Source: Chryseobacterium sp. (GTDB taxonomy: Bacteria; Bacteroidota; Bacteroidia; Flavobacteriales; Weeksellaceae). From it: DNA of 64,000 bases. The notes under the pieces are model-generated. The model saw only the letters and a program-made list of their open reading frames with translations, ran no database searches and was not told the origin of the DNA. The DNA is taken from the NCBI RefSeq assembly GCF_029240215.1, contig NZ_JARBTK010000011.1, positions 1-64,000 of the forward strand, in the 5' to 3' direction. Each line of letters starts with the position of its first letter. Position 1 is the first letter of the stretch. Of the stretch, positions 17,077-25,973 are shown one piece after another. Made by a program: the position numbers and the translations under genes.

Positions 17077-17835
17077 ATGAAAATAGCGACTTACAATGTA
17101 AACGGTGTCAACGGTCGGTTACCTGTTTTGCTGCGATGGCTTAAAGAAGCGAAACCTGATATTGTATGCCTTCAGGAATTAAAATGTCCGCAGGAAAAAT
17201 TCCCAATTGAAGAAATTAAAAAAGCCGGTTACAATGCAATATGGAAAGGGCAAAAAAGTTGGAATGGCGTTGCAATTCTTGCAAAAGGTTATGACATCAC
17301 AGAAGTTCAGGGCATACTTCCAGGTGATTCTGAAGATCTACAAAGCCGATATATAGAGGCAATCATAAATCAAATGGTTATTTGCTGTCTTTATCTTCCC
17401 AACGGAAATCCTTACCCGGGACCAAAATTTGATTATAAACTTTCATGGATCAAACGTTTCAAAAGGCGAACCAATCAACTCATTAAAATGGAACTTCCTG
17501 ATTTTAATATTATTCCCACAGAAAATGATGTGTACAAACCTGAAAAATGGGAGGATGATGCCCTTTTCAGACCAGAAGTGAGAAAAGCATACCAAGAATT
17601 ACAAAAGAAAGGCTGGATAGATTCACTTCGAACAATTTATCCTGATGAAACGATTTATACTTTTTGGGATTATCTGTATAAATCTTATGAAAGAAATGCC
17701 GGAATGCGATTGGATCACATTTTATTAAGTCCATACCTTGCCGGTTCATTAGTGAATGCAGGAGTAGACAAAGATGTGAGAGGGTGGGAAAAAAGCAGTG
17801 ATCATGCTCCGACCTGGATCGAATTAAAAAAATAA
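17077..17835 (+). CDS. xth: Exodeoxyribonuclease III (Xth), with an apparent 5-residue internal deletion
   Basis: This belongs to the ExoIII/AP-endonuclease family that repairs abasic and oxidised DNA. Visible motifs are NVNGVNGR at the start, Glu34 in LQELK, LPNGNP (108-113), DFNIIPTENDVYKPE (142-156), RLDHILLSP, and the terminal SSDHAP with the catalytic His. Family members normally read PVVLAGDYN or PVVLAGDFN before the catalytic Asp-x-Asn. Here the sequence goes directly from ELP (139-141) to DFN (142-144), as if VVLAG had been removed. That is an in-frame loss of 15 nt near position 17500. The missing residues form a core beta strand that positions Asp142, so activity is doubtful. Length is 252. 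Monocistronic. Confidence 0.9.
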   Translation: MKIATYNVNGVNGRLPVLLRWLKEAKPDIVCLQELKCPQEKFPIEEIKKAGYNAIWKGQKSWNGVAILAKGYDITEVQGILPGDSEDLQSRYIEAIINQMVICCLYLPNGNPYPGPKFDYKLSWIKRFKRRTNQLIKMELPDFNIIPTENDVYKPEKWEDDALFRPEVRKAYQELQKKGWIDSLRTIYPDETIYTFWDYLYKSYERNAGMRLDHILLSPYLAGSLVNAGVDKDVRGWEKSSDHAPTWIELKK

Positions 17836-17852
17836 CATCTTTTTATTAAAGC

Positions 17853-17880
17853 AAAAAGTCATACTTACGCATGACTTTTT
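17853..17880. terminator. Bidirectional terminator between xth and the OmpA-family gene
   Basis: AAAAAGTCAT pairs perfectly with ATGACTTTTT around ACTTACGC, with A and T tracts on both sides, between two convergent genes. Confidence 0.85.
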
Positions 17881-17903
17881 GATTGTAATCTATTTTGAAA
17901 TAA

Positions 17904-19361
17904 TTATTTAGCTTCAAAGTAAACCCTTCTGTTGGCTCTGTTTTTCCATTCCGGGCATTTTGTTGCAGGATCACATTCAGGATATTTAAGGTCTTTTTTA
18001 CCTTTACCCATTGCATCCAATTTTGTAGATTCTACACCGTTTTTGATCAGATAATCTTTTACGCTGTTTGCTCTTCTGTCAGACAATTTCTGATTGTACT
18101 CTTCAGAACCTCTGGTATCTGTAGCTCCAATTACTGTATAAGAACCGTTTGAAGAGTTGATATAATTTACAGCATTGTTCAGAACAGGTGTATTTGAAGG
18201 TAAAATTCTGTCTGAATTTAAATCAAATTCAATTCCGTCTAATTTTGTTTCTGCTTCTGTAACCGTTCCAGAATTAGTTGGAGTTGTAGGGCAGCCGTTG
18301 TTTTCTACAGGTCCCGGAACCGTTACACATTTGTCGTAAAGGTCGATAACTCCGTCCATATCAACATCCAAAGCTACACCAGCACCATCAACTCTTGCAC
18401 CTGCAGGAGTATCAAGCTGTCTGTCCCAATCGTCGCAAACACCGTCGTTATCTGCATCACCTTTTTTACAAACTTCAACATCCATATTCTTTTCTGCAAG
18501 GACATCAAGTTTATAATAAATTTCCTGCAAAGGATCATGCCACATTAAGTGAGAATCGTGTTTCCCTAATTTAACAGAAAGACCAAGAGTTGCATTGAAG
18601 AAATTATCAGAAACCTGATCTTCTCTTCTGTTGATCGCACTGTACTGTTGTCCACCGCCATCAAACTGATCATCTGTGGTTACCACATACATTACTCTAC
18701 CTTCAAGATCAAGTCTGTTGTTGATTTTATATTTCAGACCAGCTCCTGCCTGTCCGAAGAATGATTGAAATTTGAAAGGCTTAACCTCAGTCATTAATCT
18801 TTGTCCGGCATCATCTTTTAAGTAAGCTCTATAGGCAAGTGTTCCTATACCTGCATAACCATGTAAAGCCCATCTGTAAGGAGATTTGTTATCAACACGT
18901 CTCATTAAATTAGAAAAATTAATATCTCCTAAAATTGAAATTGCGTCGTACTGTGTTCTTGCACCCTCCTGTCTGTTTGCTGCTGCATTTGCAGGTGCTG
19001 CATCTTTAGTATTAAACCATCCTTGTCTTGTTTCTCCACGATCATATTGAAGGTTAATCCCGAAAGCATGGGTAATTGCTTTGTCAACACTTACATAAGC
19101 AGAGTAACCAATAAGGTTTTTACCATTTCCGTTTTTAATGGATGTCAAATCTGCAGACTGCATCAAAGGAACACCACCACCAAAGGATACCGACCAATCA
19201 TTAAATCTCTTTGAAGATTGTGTAAACTTGCTTACGTTGGCAGATCCCGAGCTGAAAGTATTTGGATACTCTCCACTTGATACTACTTGTAAACTGTCTT
19301 GAGCAAAAGCCGTTGCAGGCAAAGATAATGCTAAAGAGAAAATTGCTAAACTTAATCTCAT
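17904..19361 (-). CDS. OmpA-family outer-membrane protein with thrombospondin type 3 repeats
   Basis: A signal peptide (residues 1-20, ending AFAQD) leads to an N-terminal beta-barrel of about 250 residues (alternating aromatic strands, for example WALHGYAGIGTLAYRAY). An Asp-rich region follows (about 300-350: GDADNDGVCDDWD, DVDMDGVIDLYDKC), i.e. calcium-binding TSP3 repeats. The C-terminal OmpA domain (about 370-485) binds peptidoglycan and carries the motif TDTRGSEEYNQKLSDRRANS. Total 485 residues. It is likely an abundant envelope-anchoring porin, as in other Flavobacteriia. A long leader with an inverted repeat precedes it. Confidence 0.92.
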   Translation of the reverse strand: MRLSLAIFSLALSLPATAFAQDSLQVVSSGEYPNTFSSGSANVSKFTQSSKRFNDWSVSFGGGVPLMQSADLTSIKNGNGKNLIGYSAYVSVDKAITHAFGINLQYDRGETRQGWFNTKDAAPANAAANRQEGARTQYDAISILGDINFSNLMRRVDNKSPYRWALHGYAGIGTLAYRAYLKDDAGQRLMTEVKPFKFQSFFGQAGAGLKYKINNRLDLEGRVMYVVTTDDQFDGGGQQYSAINRREDQVSDNFFNATLGLSVKLGKHDSHLMWHDPLQEIYYKLDVLAEKNMDVEVCKKGDADNDGVCDDWDRQLDTPAGARVDGAGVALDVDMDGVIDLYDKCVTVPGPVENNGCPTTPTNSGTVTEAETKLDGIEFDLNSDRILPSNTPVLNNAVNYINSSNGSYTVIGATDTRGSEEYNQKLSDRRANSVKDYLIKNGVESTKLDAMGKGKKDLKYPECDPATKCPEWKNRANRRVYFEAK

Positions 19362-19397
19362 ATTTTAAATTTTAAAAAATTATTATTTGACTGAAAA

Positions 19398-19416
19398 GTA
19401 AATCAATGTGATTTAC
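19398..19416 (-). promoter_or_regulatory. Inverted repeat in the leader of the OmpA-family gene
   Basis: GTAAATCA and TGATTTAC are perfect 8-bp arms around ATG, 37 nt upstream of the start codon. It could be an operator or an mRNA hairpin near the ribosome entry region. The rest of 19362-19719 is AT-rich and I see no other feature. Confidence 0.4.
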
Positions 19417-19719
19417 CTGATACATATCTCTCGAAGAACCGATTTGTTCAAAAGTGCCTATAGCATGAGATTCGTACGTGCAACTGTACACAATTACTGT
19501 ACCAAAAAAAACATCAAATAAAGATTTTAAAGAAATATTTTAAAGAGAAACTAAGAAAAACTGATAAAAATAAATGGTAAAATAGTACAATTTAAAATTT
19601 ATAACTATCTCAAAGTAAGAAGCTTTCGATTCAATTAAAAAATTAATAAAGTTTTTCAAAAACAGTGAAAAATTTCACTTAATAAAATTAATCTGGAATC
19701 GATTTAAATAACATTTACA

Positions 19720-19998
19720 CTACTCTATCACATACATAACTTTCATTTTAGCATAATTATAGGCATTTTTTGCATCGTCATAATTTATTTTGAGCGAAAT
19801 TTCAAATCCGTTATTCAGAAAAAAGGTAACATAACCATCGTTATTAAAAGCCAAAAAACAGATATGTTCGGAGTCAAGAATGATAGGTGCACCTAAAGTT
19901 TTGGCACCTTCTACAGAATTTGATCGTCTGATTGACTGCACAAATGATGGGGAGATTATAATCTGACCCTCAACTGTTGTTTCGAGTTTAGTTTTCAT
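19720..19998 (-). CDS. Small hypothetical protein, 92 aa
   Basis: Family not recognised. A short soluble protein with beta-strand-like alternation (VTFFLNNGFEISLKI) and a C-terminal helix (DDAKNAYNYAKMKVMYVIE). It begins MKTKLETTVEGQIIISPSF. No signal peptide. The next gene downstream in the same direction is the OmpA-family gene, 358 bp away, too far to argue for an operon. Confidence 0.5.
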   Translation of the reverse strand: MKTKLETTVEGQIIISPSFVQSIRRSNSVEGAKTLGAPIILDSEHICFLAFNNDGYVTFFLNNGFEISLKINYDDAKNAYNYAKMKVMYVIE

Positions 19999-20322
19999 AA
20001 AATATAATTTGGTGAAATGAGATATTTCTGAATTTGTGAATCAGTTGCTAATCTATAACTTTTGAGATTTTAGAATTCTATTTGATTAAAAATAATCAAA
20101 AACTATACCTGTTACAACAAGTTCATTAACTAATATTTCAATAATTCAATTAAATACTGTCACTTCTCTTTTACTATTTTCACTGTAACTAATTTCAGCT
20201 TTTTAATTATAAAATATACAGGAAGGATACATATTGTACAAGTAAGTGATGATTAATAGGACTGCTTTTAAAATTTCAGTATCCGAAAATGTAGACCAGC
20301 ACGCATGTCTGTTAATAAATTT
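19999..20322. other. Intergenic stretch without recognised features
   Basis: AT-rich DNA upstream of the 92-residue protein gene. I see no reading frame with coding character, no RNA gene and no strong inverted repeat. Confidence 0.4.
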
Positions 20323-20529
20323 TTATCTATTGATAAACAACCAAAATATCAATAAAAATATAAGAATAGAATAAGCTATTGCCTTTTTATTGATCAATCC
20401 TATAAGAAATACGATAACAAATTTAATTGGCATAAAGAATAAAATCCCATCGAATGACGAATTGGTTCCATTCATAACAAGAAACTCAATCCGGTAAAAA
20501 TAAAGCCATTTGTATTCTTCCAATAACAT
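20323..20529 (-). CDS. Possible small membrane protein, 68 aa
   Basis: Two hydrophobic segments (FFMPIKFVIVFLIGLI at about residues 31-46 and AIAYSILIFLLIFWLFI at about 50-66) suggest a small integral membrane protein. The start codon abuts a copy of the repeat also found upstream of tssD. No family recognised, and AT-rich DNA readily yields hydrophobic frames, so this could be spurious. Confidence 0.35.
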   Translation of the reverse strand: MLLEEYKWLYFYRIEFLVMNGTNSSFDGILFFMPIKFVIVFLIGLINKKAIAYSILIFLLIFWLFINR

Positions 20530-20546
20530 GTAGTAATTCTACAATT
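20530..20546. repeat. Third copy of the GTAGTAATTCTAC motif
   Basis: GTAGTAATTCTACAATT differs at one base from the 17-bp repeat at 11030-11046, and both are preceded by AT. It is a single copy here, directly upstream of the small membrane protein frame. Confidence 0.5.
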
Positions 20547-20587
20547 AGGAGAAGCTAGTTAGGTTAGGAGAAGGGAAAGTTTAGAAC

Positions 20588-20615
20588 AAAAAAAAGCCGC
20601 CTCTTGCGAGGCAGC
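20588..20615 (-). terminator. Intrinsic terminator after the cold-shock gene
   Basis: On the minus strand GCTGCCTC pairs with GAGGCGGC around GCAA and is followed by eight T residues. It begins 23 nt after the csp stop codon. Confidence 0.9.
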
Positions 20616-20637
20616 TTCATGTAACGATATATATCGA

Positions 20638-20832
20638 TTATGCAAGTCTTACGTTAACTGCATTTAATCCTTTTTCGCTTTTTTCTACGTCAAAAACTAC
20701 TTTATCATTCTCACGAATCATTTTAGTGTTTAATCCTGAAGAATGTACAAAAATGTCTTGTCCTCCTTCTGTTGGAGAAATAAATCCGAAACCTTTTGTT
20801 TCGTTAAAAAATTTTACTGTGCCTTGTTGCAT
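20638..20832 (-). CDS. Cold-shock protein (CspA family)
   Basis: A 64-residue single-domain OB-fold RNA chaperone. Both RNA-binding motifs are intact: KGFGFI (RNP1, residues 13-18) and DIFVH (RNP2, 26-30). It melts RNA secondary structure in the cytosol. It lies 75 bp downstream of the half DEAD-box protein gene in the same orientation, probably cotranscribed, with a hairpin between them and a strong terminator after it. This pairing suggests a joint role in RNA structure handling, possibly at low temperature. Confidence 0.95.
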   Translation of the reverse strand: MQQGTVKFFNETKGFGFISPTEGGQDIFVHSSGLNTKMIRENDKVVFDVEKSEKGLNAVNVRLA

Positions 20833-20866
20833 TGTATTGGTATTAAAAATTGTTTTATTGTTTTAT

Positions 20867-20885
20867 GTCTGATTCAGGATCAGAC
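20867..20885. terminator. Hairpin between the DEAD-box-like gene and csp
   Basis: GTCTGAT and ATCAGAC are 7-bp perfect arms around TCAGG. The T tract lies on the plus strand, so in the gene direction it is not a canonical terminator. It may be a processing or attenuation structure. Confidence 0.4.
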
Positions 20886-20907
20886 TTTTTCTGTTTTACT
20901 TCCTGAG

Positions 20908-21552
20908 TCATGAGACTGCAGAATATTCCGTGGTTTTCATGGTCTCCATTCTGCCGTTACAAATCTTGTCTGCAAAACCACTGACTTCCTTGGATAACGT
21001 CGATGAATAAAGTATGTTTTGTCTTTTTACAGGAAGTTTACTTATGAGTTTTTTGAGCTCATCGGGATTCTTTTCCAGTAAAATTTCAATATCATCTATG
21101 ATCAAAAATTCTATTTTTGAAAGACTGATATGTCTCTGATCATCTAATTCCAGAAGTTTTTCCGGTGTTGCAATGAGTACGTCTAATCTTCTTCTGAGTG
21201 AAGAAAGCTGCGTTCCGTTTGAAATACCTTCATATACTGAAAGCTGTGATAATGGAAGATATTTGGTGTAAATTTCAAAATTATCTTCTATCTGCAAAAC
21301 AGTTTCTTTGGTGGGAGTCAAAACCAGAACTCTTGTATCATTGTGATCCGGATTGTTCTTTTTCAACATCTGAAGAACAGGCATTGTGAAAGAAGTCATC
21401 CTTTCTGTTCCGCGAGGAATCTGACAAAGAACATCTTTACCACTCAGAATTTGCGGAATCATTTTGATCTGCAATTCTGTAGGCATCGGACATCCTGCTT
21501 CTGTAGCAGCGCGAATGATGGGATTGATTAAGTTTAGATTCTTAAAACTCAT
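20908..21552 (-). CDS. Degenerate single-lobe DEAD-box helicase-like protein
   Basis: The 214 residues align with only the first RecA-like lobe of DEAD-box RNA helicases. Motifs are in order but altered. The Q-motif region (CPMPTELQIKMIP, 21-33) and motif Ia (LTPTKETVLQ, 78-87) are recognisable. Motif I is QIPRGTERMTSF (44-55) instead of the AxTGxGKT Walker A. Motif Ib is ATPEKLLEL, motif II is DDIE (153-156) instead of DEAD, and motif III is SST (183-185) instead of SAT. The second lobe with motifs IV-VI is absent, yet the frame is intact and closes with a clean stop. ATP hydrolysis is unlikely. It may act as an RNA-binding or decoy subunit. Upstream partner of csp. Confidence 0.85.
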   Translation of the reverse strand: MSFKNLNLINPIIRAATEAGCPMPTELQIKMIPQILSGKDVLCQIPRGTERMTSFTMPVLQMLKKNNPDHNDTRVLVLTPTKETVLQIEDNFEIYTKYLPLSQLSVYEGISNGTQLSSLRRRLDVLIATPEKLLELDDQRHISLSKIEFLIIDDIEILLEKNPDELKKLISKLPVKRQNILYSSTLSKEVSGFADKICNGRMETMKTTEYSAVS

Positions 21553-21994
21553 GGTATTATTTTGCCGAGTAACGGCTTTCCTTTTTCAAAATTGATCGGG
21601 AAACTTTATTTAATAGTTGTGATCGGTGAGATCGTTTTTTATGAGAATTCTAATATTCTCTGTTTATTATTTCTTTAAATTCATATCATAATCATTCAAA
21701 GCTGTGACAACTTATCTTTAAGCTGATTATGCTGCGTTATTTGTCTTTTGGAATTATTATTTTTGAACTCAATAAAGAAAAGGGGAATTTTTCTCAGAAG
21801 AACTTTTCAATTCTTATAGCATCGAGACTTAATGCAAAACGTATAACTCTTATGTTTTAAAATACTTTTTGAGAAAAACTGTTTTTTTTTATTTACTGAA
21901 CAGCATCCAGATATTATTTTACCTGACAAAGGTGAGCTAAAAAACCACAAGATGTTTATATAAAAAAATATTCAATTTACATAAATCACACATT
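21553..21994. other. Long leader region upstream of the DEAD-box-like gene
   Basis: 442 bp without a gene. A small hairpin (GAGAAT 21643-21648, ATTCTC 21655-21660) is the only structure I can support. Long 5' leaders are common in cold-regulated genes, but nothing here proves it. Confidence 0.35.
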
Positions 21995-22555
21995 TTACAA
22001 ATCTTCAAGGTTCTTTTTGCGTTTTAATTTCAGCTGCCTGTAAAAAGACGGAGCCAATCCTGTGATTTTTTTAAACTGATATGAAAGGTGTCCTACGCTG
22101 CTGTAATTGAGTTTATAGGCAATTTCGGTGAGATTTAATTCATTGTAGAGCAAAAGTTCTTTTACTTTTTCAATTTTATTCAAAATAATAAAGTGCTGTA
22201 TCGTATAGCCATTAACTTCTGAGAAAACATTGGATAAATAAGTATAATCATATCCCAGTTTTTCGCTCAGATATAAAGAATAATTCTCTTTTGGCTGCTC
22301 ATCAGCATTGTGAATCATTTCTGTAATGGTATTTTTAATTTTTTCAATTAAAATACTTTTTTTATCATCCAATAATTCCAAACCTAAATGTGCTAATCTT
22401 GATCTGAAAATTTCAAGTTTTTCATTTTCAATGATTCCGGGGAAATCTACAGTTCCCAACTGAACAACAGCATGTTCTAAACCGAGCTTGTCAATTTCTT
22501 CCTGCACCATCATCTTACATCGCAGACTGACCATATATTTGATGTATATTCTCAT
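21995..22555 (-). CDS. AraC-family transcriptional regulator
   Basis: The C-terminal 90 residues carry the double helix-turn-helix of AraC/XylS proteins: LSEKLGYDYTYLSNVFSEV (first HTH) and LNLTEIAYKLNYSSVGHLSY (second HTH), followed by the conserved FKKITGLAPSFYR. The first 85 residues show no known ligand-binding domain. The start is uncertain: ATG at 22555 (MRIYIKYM) is used here, with internal Met codons at residues 8, 15 and 16. Divergent from the glycosyltransferase gene, which it might regulate. That is only a positional guess. Confidence 0.88.
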   Translation of the reverse strand: MRIYIKYMVSLRCKMMVQEEIDKLGLEHAVVQLGTVDFPGIIENEKLEIFRSRLAHLGLELLDDKKSILIEKIKNTITEMIHNADEQPKENYSLYLSEKLGYDYTYLSNVFSEVNGYTIQHFIILNKIEKVKELLLYNELNLTEIAYKLNYSSVGHLSYQFKKITGLAPSFYRQLKLKRKKNLEDL

Positions 22556-22787
22556 ACGTTCCTTATTTATGGTAATCTGAAAAAATTTGTATTACATAAT
22601 TAAAACGATGACCTTGTATTAAAATGTAAGGTACACAATTTAAATTTAATTTTCCCGGCTGATAAAAACAATATTCAGTTTTCACAATCAATTTAATCTT
22701 GGTTATATCAAAATCAAATATTTACAAATAATTCTCATTTCTTATTTGAAGTATAACTACCTTTAATCAAGTTGTTTGCTTCGGTGA

Positions 22788-23756
22788 ATGATTGATAATA
22801 ATAAAACCATGCAGACAACATTTTCGCAACCTCTTCCACAGACTCAAACTTCAGCTGTCAATTCTTCAGCTTCGGTGCGAATTGCGTATTTTATCATGAT
22901 ACACCATGAGCCTGAACAATTTATAAGAATGTTTAAGAAAATTTATACCCGAGATCAGTTTTATCTTATTCATATTGACCGAAAAGCAAATGAGGAAGTA
23001 ACAGAAATGATTCAGGGATTTACAATTCATTACCCGAATGTTTATATTCTTGAAAGCATGAATATTACTTCAGGAGGTTTTAATATGGTTCAGATCGAAC
23101 TTAATGCCATGGAATTTCTGCTGAATGTAAGCACAAAGTGGGAATATTTTATCAATCTAAGCGGGGAAGATTACCCTCTTAAATCTCAGGTGATCATCAG
23201 AAAATTTCTGACGGCTCAAAACGGGAAAAATTATCTTTTCTATTATGATCAGAAATTTTACAGACCCGATACGCTGAAAAGAATTCAAAATCATTTTACC
23301 GAATTGGCATTTAAGATCTCATCATTTATTTATAAAAGAGACTTCATGAAAGATGTTGTTCCTTACATCGGCGGAAAATGGATGATCCTCACAAGAGATA
23401 CGTGCTCTTTTCTGAGCAACAGCGAAACGGTAATGGCTTTTGAAGATTTTTATCTGCATACGTATTTACCTGCAGATTCTTTTTTTCAGACTGTATTGAT
23501 GAATACTTCATTTCATCAGATCATCGTGAATGATGACAAACGGGCTATTATTAATCTTAATGCTTTAGAAATGAATACTTCACCTTTTATTTTTGAAAAT
23601 TATTTACGGTCAAACAATCATCTTTTTATCCGGAAATTAAAATCTAAAGATTTTGAGGAACTCTTGCAGTATATTGATGAAAATTTTCATTCACCTTTAC
23701 CGGAAATCAATGACATTGATAAAGAACTCAAAAACAGATCTGACCAAAATAACTGA
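22788..23756 (+). CDS. GT14 (core-2/I-branching-like) glycosyltransferase
   Basis: The 322-residue protein resembles the beta-1,6-N-acetylglucosaminyltransferase-like family: RIAYFIMIHHEPEQFIRMF at the start of the nucleotide-sugar fold, YLIHIDRKA, WEYFINLSGEDYPLKS (the conserved SGxDxPL block) and GGKWMILTRDTCSFL near the acceptor region. No signal peptide. It is expected on the cytosolic face, acting on a surface glycan or glycolipid. The first 30 residues are Gln/Thr/Ser-rich and probably disordered, and an alternative ATG at 22809 would remove seven of them. Monocistronic. Confidence 0.85.
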   Translation: MIDNNKTMQTTFSQPLPQTQTSAVNSSASVRIAYFIMIHHEPEQFIRMFKKIYTRDQFYLIHIDRKANEEVTEMIQGFTIHYPNVYILESMNITSGGFNMVQIELNAMEFLLNVSTKWEYFINLSGEDYPLKSQVIIRKFLTAQNGKNYLFYYDQKFYRPDTLKRIQNHFTELAFKISSFIYKRDFMKDVVPYIGGKWMILTRDTCSFLSNSETVMAFEDFYLHTYLPADSFFQTVLMNTSFHQIIVNDDKRAIINLNALEMNTSPFIFENYLRSNNHLFIRKLKSKDFEELLQYIDENFHSPLPEINDIDKELKNRSDQNN

Positions 23757-23782
23757 TGAAATTTAATTTTTAAAACAAAAAT

Positions 23783-23804
23783 CTCCACAGATAATTCTGC
23801 GGAG
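23783..23804. terminator. Hairpin terminator between convergent genes
   Basis: CTCCACAGA pairs with TCTGCGGAG (one A/C mismatch) around TAAT, flanked by A-rich and T-rich DNA. It separates the glycosyltransferase from the convergent acyl-CoA dehydrogenase gene. Confidence 0.7.
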
Positions 23805-23830
23805 AAGTATTTTATTTAATATGCTTTAGA

Positions 23831-25342
23831 TTAAACCAAAGACATCCAATTGCTGTTTTCTGAATAATCATCCAATGGTTTTAAATCCTGATGGTGATTC
23901 ATCGAAGCAAGAAGAGAAACAATCTCCTGTCTTGTCATCTCTACCGAATTGTCAACCAATTTCTGATTAAATCCTGCATTGCTTAATTCTAAAAGATCAT
24001 TTACCGTAATAATTCTGGCAACAACTTTTCCTAAATCAATCATTTTTCTCTGAGAAATTGCTGTATTGATTGTGAAATCTAAATTTTGGGTATATAATTT
24101 TGCAGCGTTTTCACTTAAAACATTTTGTTGAAGATATTCACCTACATTTTCTAGTTTCTTTTTCTTCATATCTTTCAGAATACCTTCTGAGATTTGGGTG
24201 TAAAGCATTTCGTTTGAACCTTCAAAAATCTGGAACGGACGGCTGTCCATGATTCCTCTGCCTCCTATATGACTCATTCTGTAGCCTTTTCCGCCTGAAA
24301 GCTGAACCAAAATCTGTGCAGCTTCCTGCATCATATCTGTTACCAAAGCTTTCATAGAATTGGCATGAACTCCTTCTGAGGAAAGATTATGATCAATTCC
24401 GCTGATCTTAGAACTTTTTGCGCACATTGCCGAACACAATGTAAAGAAAGATTCTAATCTTGTCAGTTGATACTGCACCTGATCGAGTGCATACAAATTT
24501 GAATTTCCTACAATTCTGTTTCTTGTATGATCCAGAGCTTCATCAAGCATTCTTTTCAAAAAGCCCATTCCCATTCCCGGAAACTGAAATCTGCTTCTGT
24601 GAAGAATATCAAGCATCATTTTCAGACCTGTAGATTCTGGGACTAACTTATTTTCCTGAGGAACTTTAATATCAATTTTATTAAGACCATAAGGAATCAT
24701 GTATAATCCAGGATTATCATAATATTCTAAAACCTCAATATTCTGTTGCGGTTGATGAGTATCTGCAATGAAAAAATCTACATCCCTCGACAAATTTCCT
24801 TCAGCATTGGCATTTCTTGAAGTGATTAACCAATAATTAGCCAATCCTGTTAATCCTTGCCAGTGTTTTGTGCCTTTTACCTCGTAAGAATCACCGTTCA
24901 AAACATTTTGAGTCTTCATATTTAAAGCATCGCTTCCAAAATCCGGCTCAGTGATCATTAAACCACCCATTGCGCCGTAATTTAGAAAATGTTTAAAAAT
25001 ATTTTCTTTAATAGATTCGTTACCATATTTAGCTAAAGGCTCAAGAAAAAGAGCGATGTTGATCCCAAAAGTTAATGACAACGGAAGAGATTCGTATGAT
25101 GCAGCTGATAAAATCCCCAAACATTCTTTTACTTTCAGTCCACGACCTCCAAATTCTGAAGGCACAGCGACAGATAAGGGTTTCAGATTCATGATTTCTT
25201 TCCAAACACTTGGTGGCAAACCTCTTTGCAGACTTAACTGGTCGATGTTTTCTCTCTGAAAAAGATGATGGAGTGAAGTTTTAAAATGATCAAGAAATTC
25301 AGGGTATGTTTCCCCGGATGTCTTGTAAGAAGATTCATTCAT
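23831..25342 (-). CDS. Acyl-CoA dehydrogenase family protein
   Basis: A soluble FAD-dependent enzyme that would introduce the alpha-beta double bond into an acyl-CoA. The family signatures are present: GGLMITEPDFGSDALNMKT (flavin/substrate motif, about residues 125-143), VKGTKHWQGLTGLANYWLI, the helical core, and the C-terminal GRGIMDSRPFQIFEGSNEML containing the Glu of the EG motif. At 503 residues it is longer than canonical family members (about 380) because of an extra C-terminal helical segment after residue 400. Substrate class is not deducible. Monocistronic. Confidence 0.88.
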   Translation of the reverse strand: MNESSYKTSGETYPEFLDHFKTSLHHLFQRENIDQLSLQRGLPPSVWKEIMNLKPLSVAVPSEFGGRGLKVKECLGILSAASYESLPLSLTFGINIALFLEPLAKYGNESIKENIFKHFLNYGAMGGLMITEPDFGSDALNMKTQNVLNGDSYEVKGTKHWQGLTGLANYWLITSRNANAEGNLSRDVDFFIADTHQPQQNIEVLEYYDNPGLYMIPYGLNKIDIKVPQENKLVPESTGLKMMLDILHRSRFQFPGMGMGFLKRMLDEALDHTRNRIVGNSNLYALDQVQYQLTRLESFFTLCSAMCAKSSKISGIDHNLSSEGVHANSMKALVTDMMQEAAQILVQLSGGKGYRMSHIGGRGIMDSRPFQIFEGSNEMLYTQISEGILKDMKKKKLENVGEYLQQNVLSENAAKLYTQNLDFTINTAISQRKMIDLGKVVARIITVNDLLELSNAGFNQKLVDNSVEMTRQEIVSLLASMNHHQDLKPLDDYSENSNWMSLV

Positions 25343-25631
25343 ACAAAATAAAAATATGTGCTGTATGCCATCGATACAACGGTATTACGAAATGAAGCGA
25401 ATGGCATAACTTATCTTTTAAATCAGCAGCTTCACAAAATATGTGAGCAATATACAAATTTTCAAACTTCTTATGTGTCTAAAATTCAAAAATTGATGTA
25501 TTATTAACGTAATATTATGATTGTTGTTTAAAATTTAATATCAAACTGATATTTATCAGTTATTTTTAATTTTCTTCACTGTTACTTAGAATAATTCTTG
25601 TTAACGAATATTAATTTACCATAAATATAAA

Positions 25632-25892
25632 TCATGATTTTTTCCGAAACAGGATATAACAGACCAACAATGTCAGATTAACCAAAACCGCAAAGGCATT
25701 TGACAGGATAATAGGCAATTCGTCACGCATAATTCCATACCATACCCACGATGAAAGTCCGGTAATCAAAACAATAATCATTACCCACGAAAGATCCTCC
25801 ACGTTTTTCTCACGAATAACTTTTATAAGCTGCGGGATCATTGCAACAGAAGTAAGCACACCTGCTACAATTCCTAAAATATTTACATCCAT
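25632..25892 (-). CDS. SemiSWEET sugar transporter (MtN3/saliva family)
   Basis: An 86-residue, three-helix inner-membrane protein that dimerises into a sugar channel. The hallmark PQ motif is in SVAMIPQLIKVIREKNVEDL (residues 16-35), followed by LSWVMIIVLITGLSSWVWYG with the Trp/Asn-type binding helix, and a third helix (NAFAVLVNLTLLVCYILF). Length and topology are exactly those of bacterial SemiSWEETs. It lies about 80 bp upstream of the next minus-strand gene, without clear functional linkage. Confidence 0.93.
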   Translation of the reverse strand: MDVNILGIVAGVLTSVAMIPQLIKVIREKNVEDLSWVMIIVLITGLSSWVWYGIMRDELPIILSNAFAVLVNLTLLVCYILFRKKS

Positions 25893-25973
25893 GATTTAAA
25901 AATACTTAATTAATCAATAAGCGGTTATAACCTGAATCACAACCGCGGATATCTCTTTCATTAATTTTAAAAA

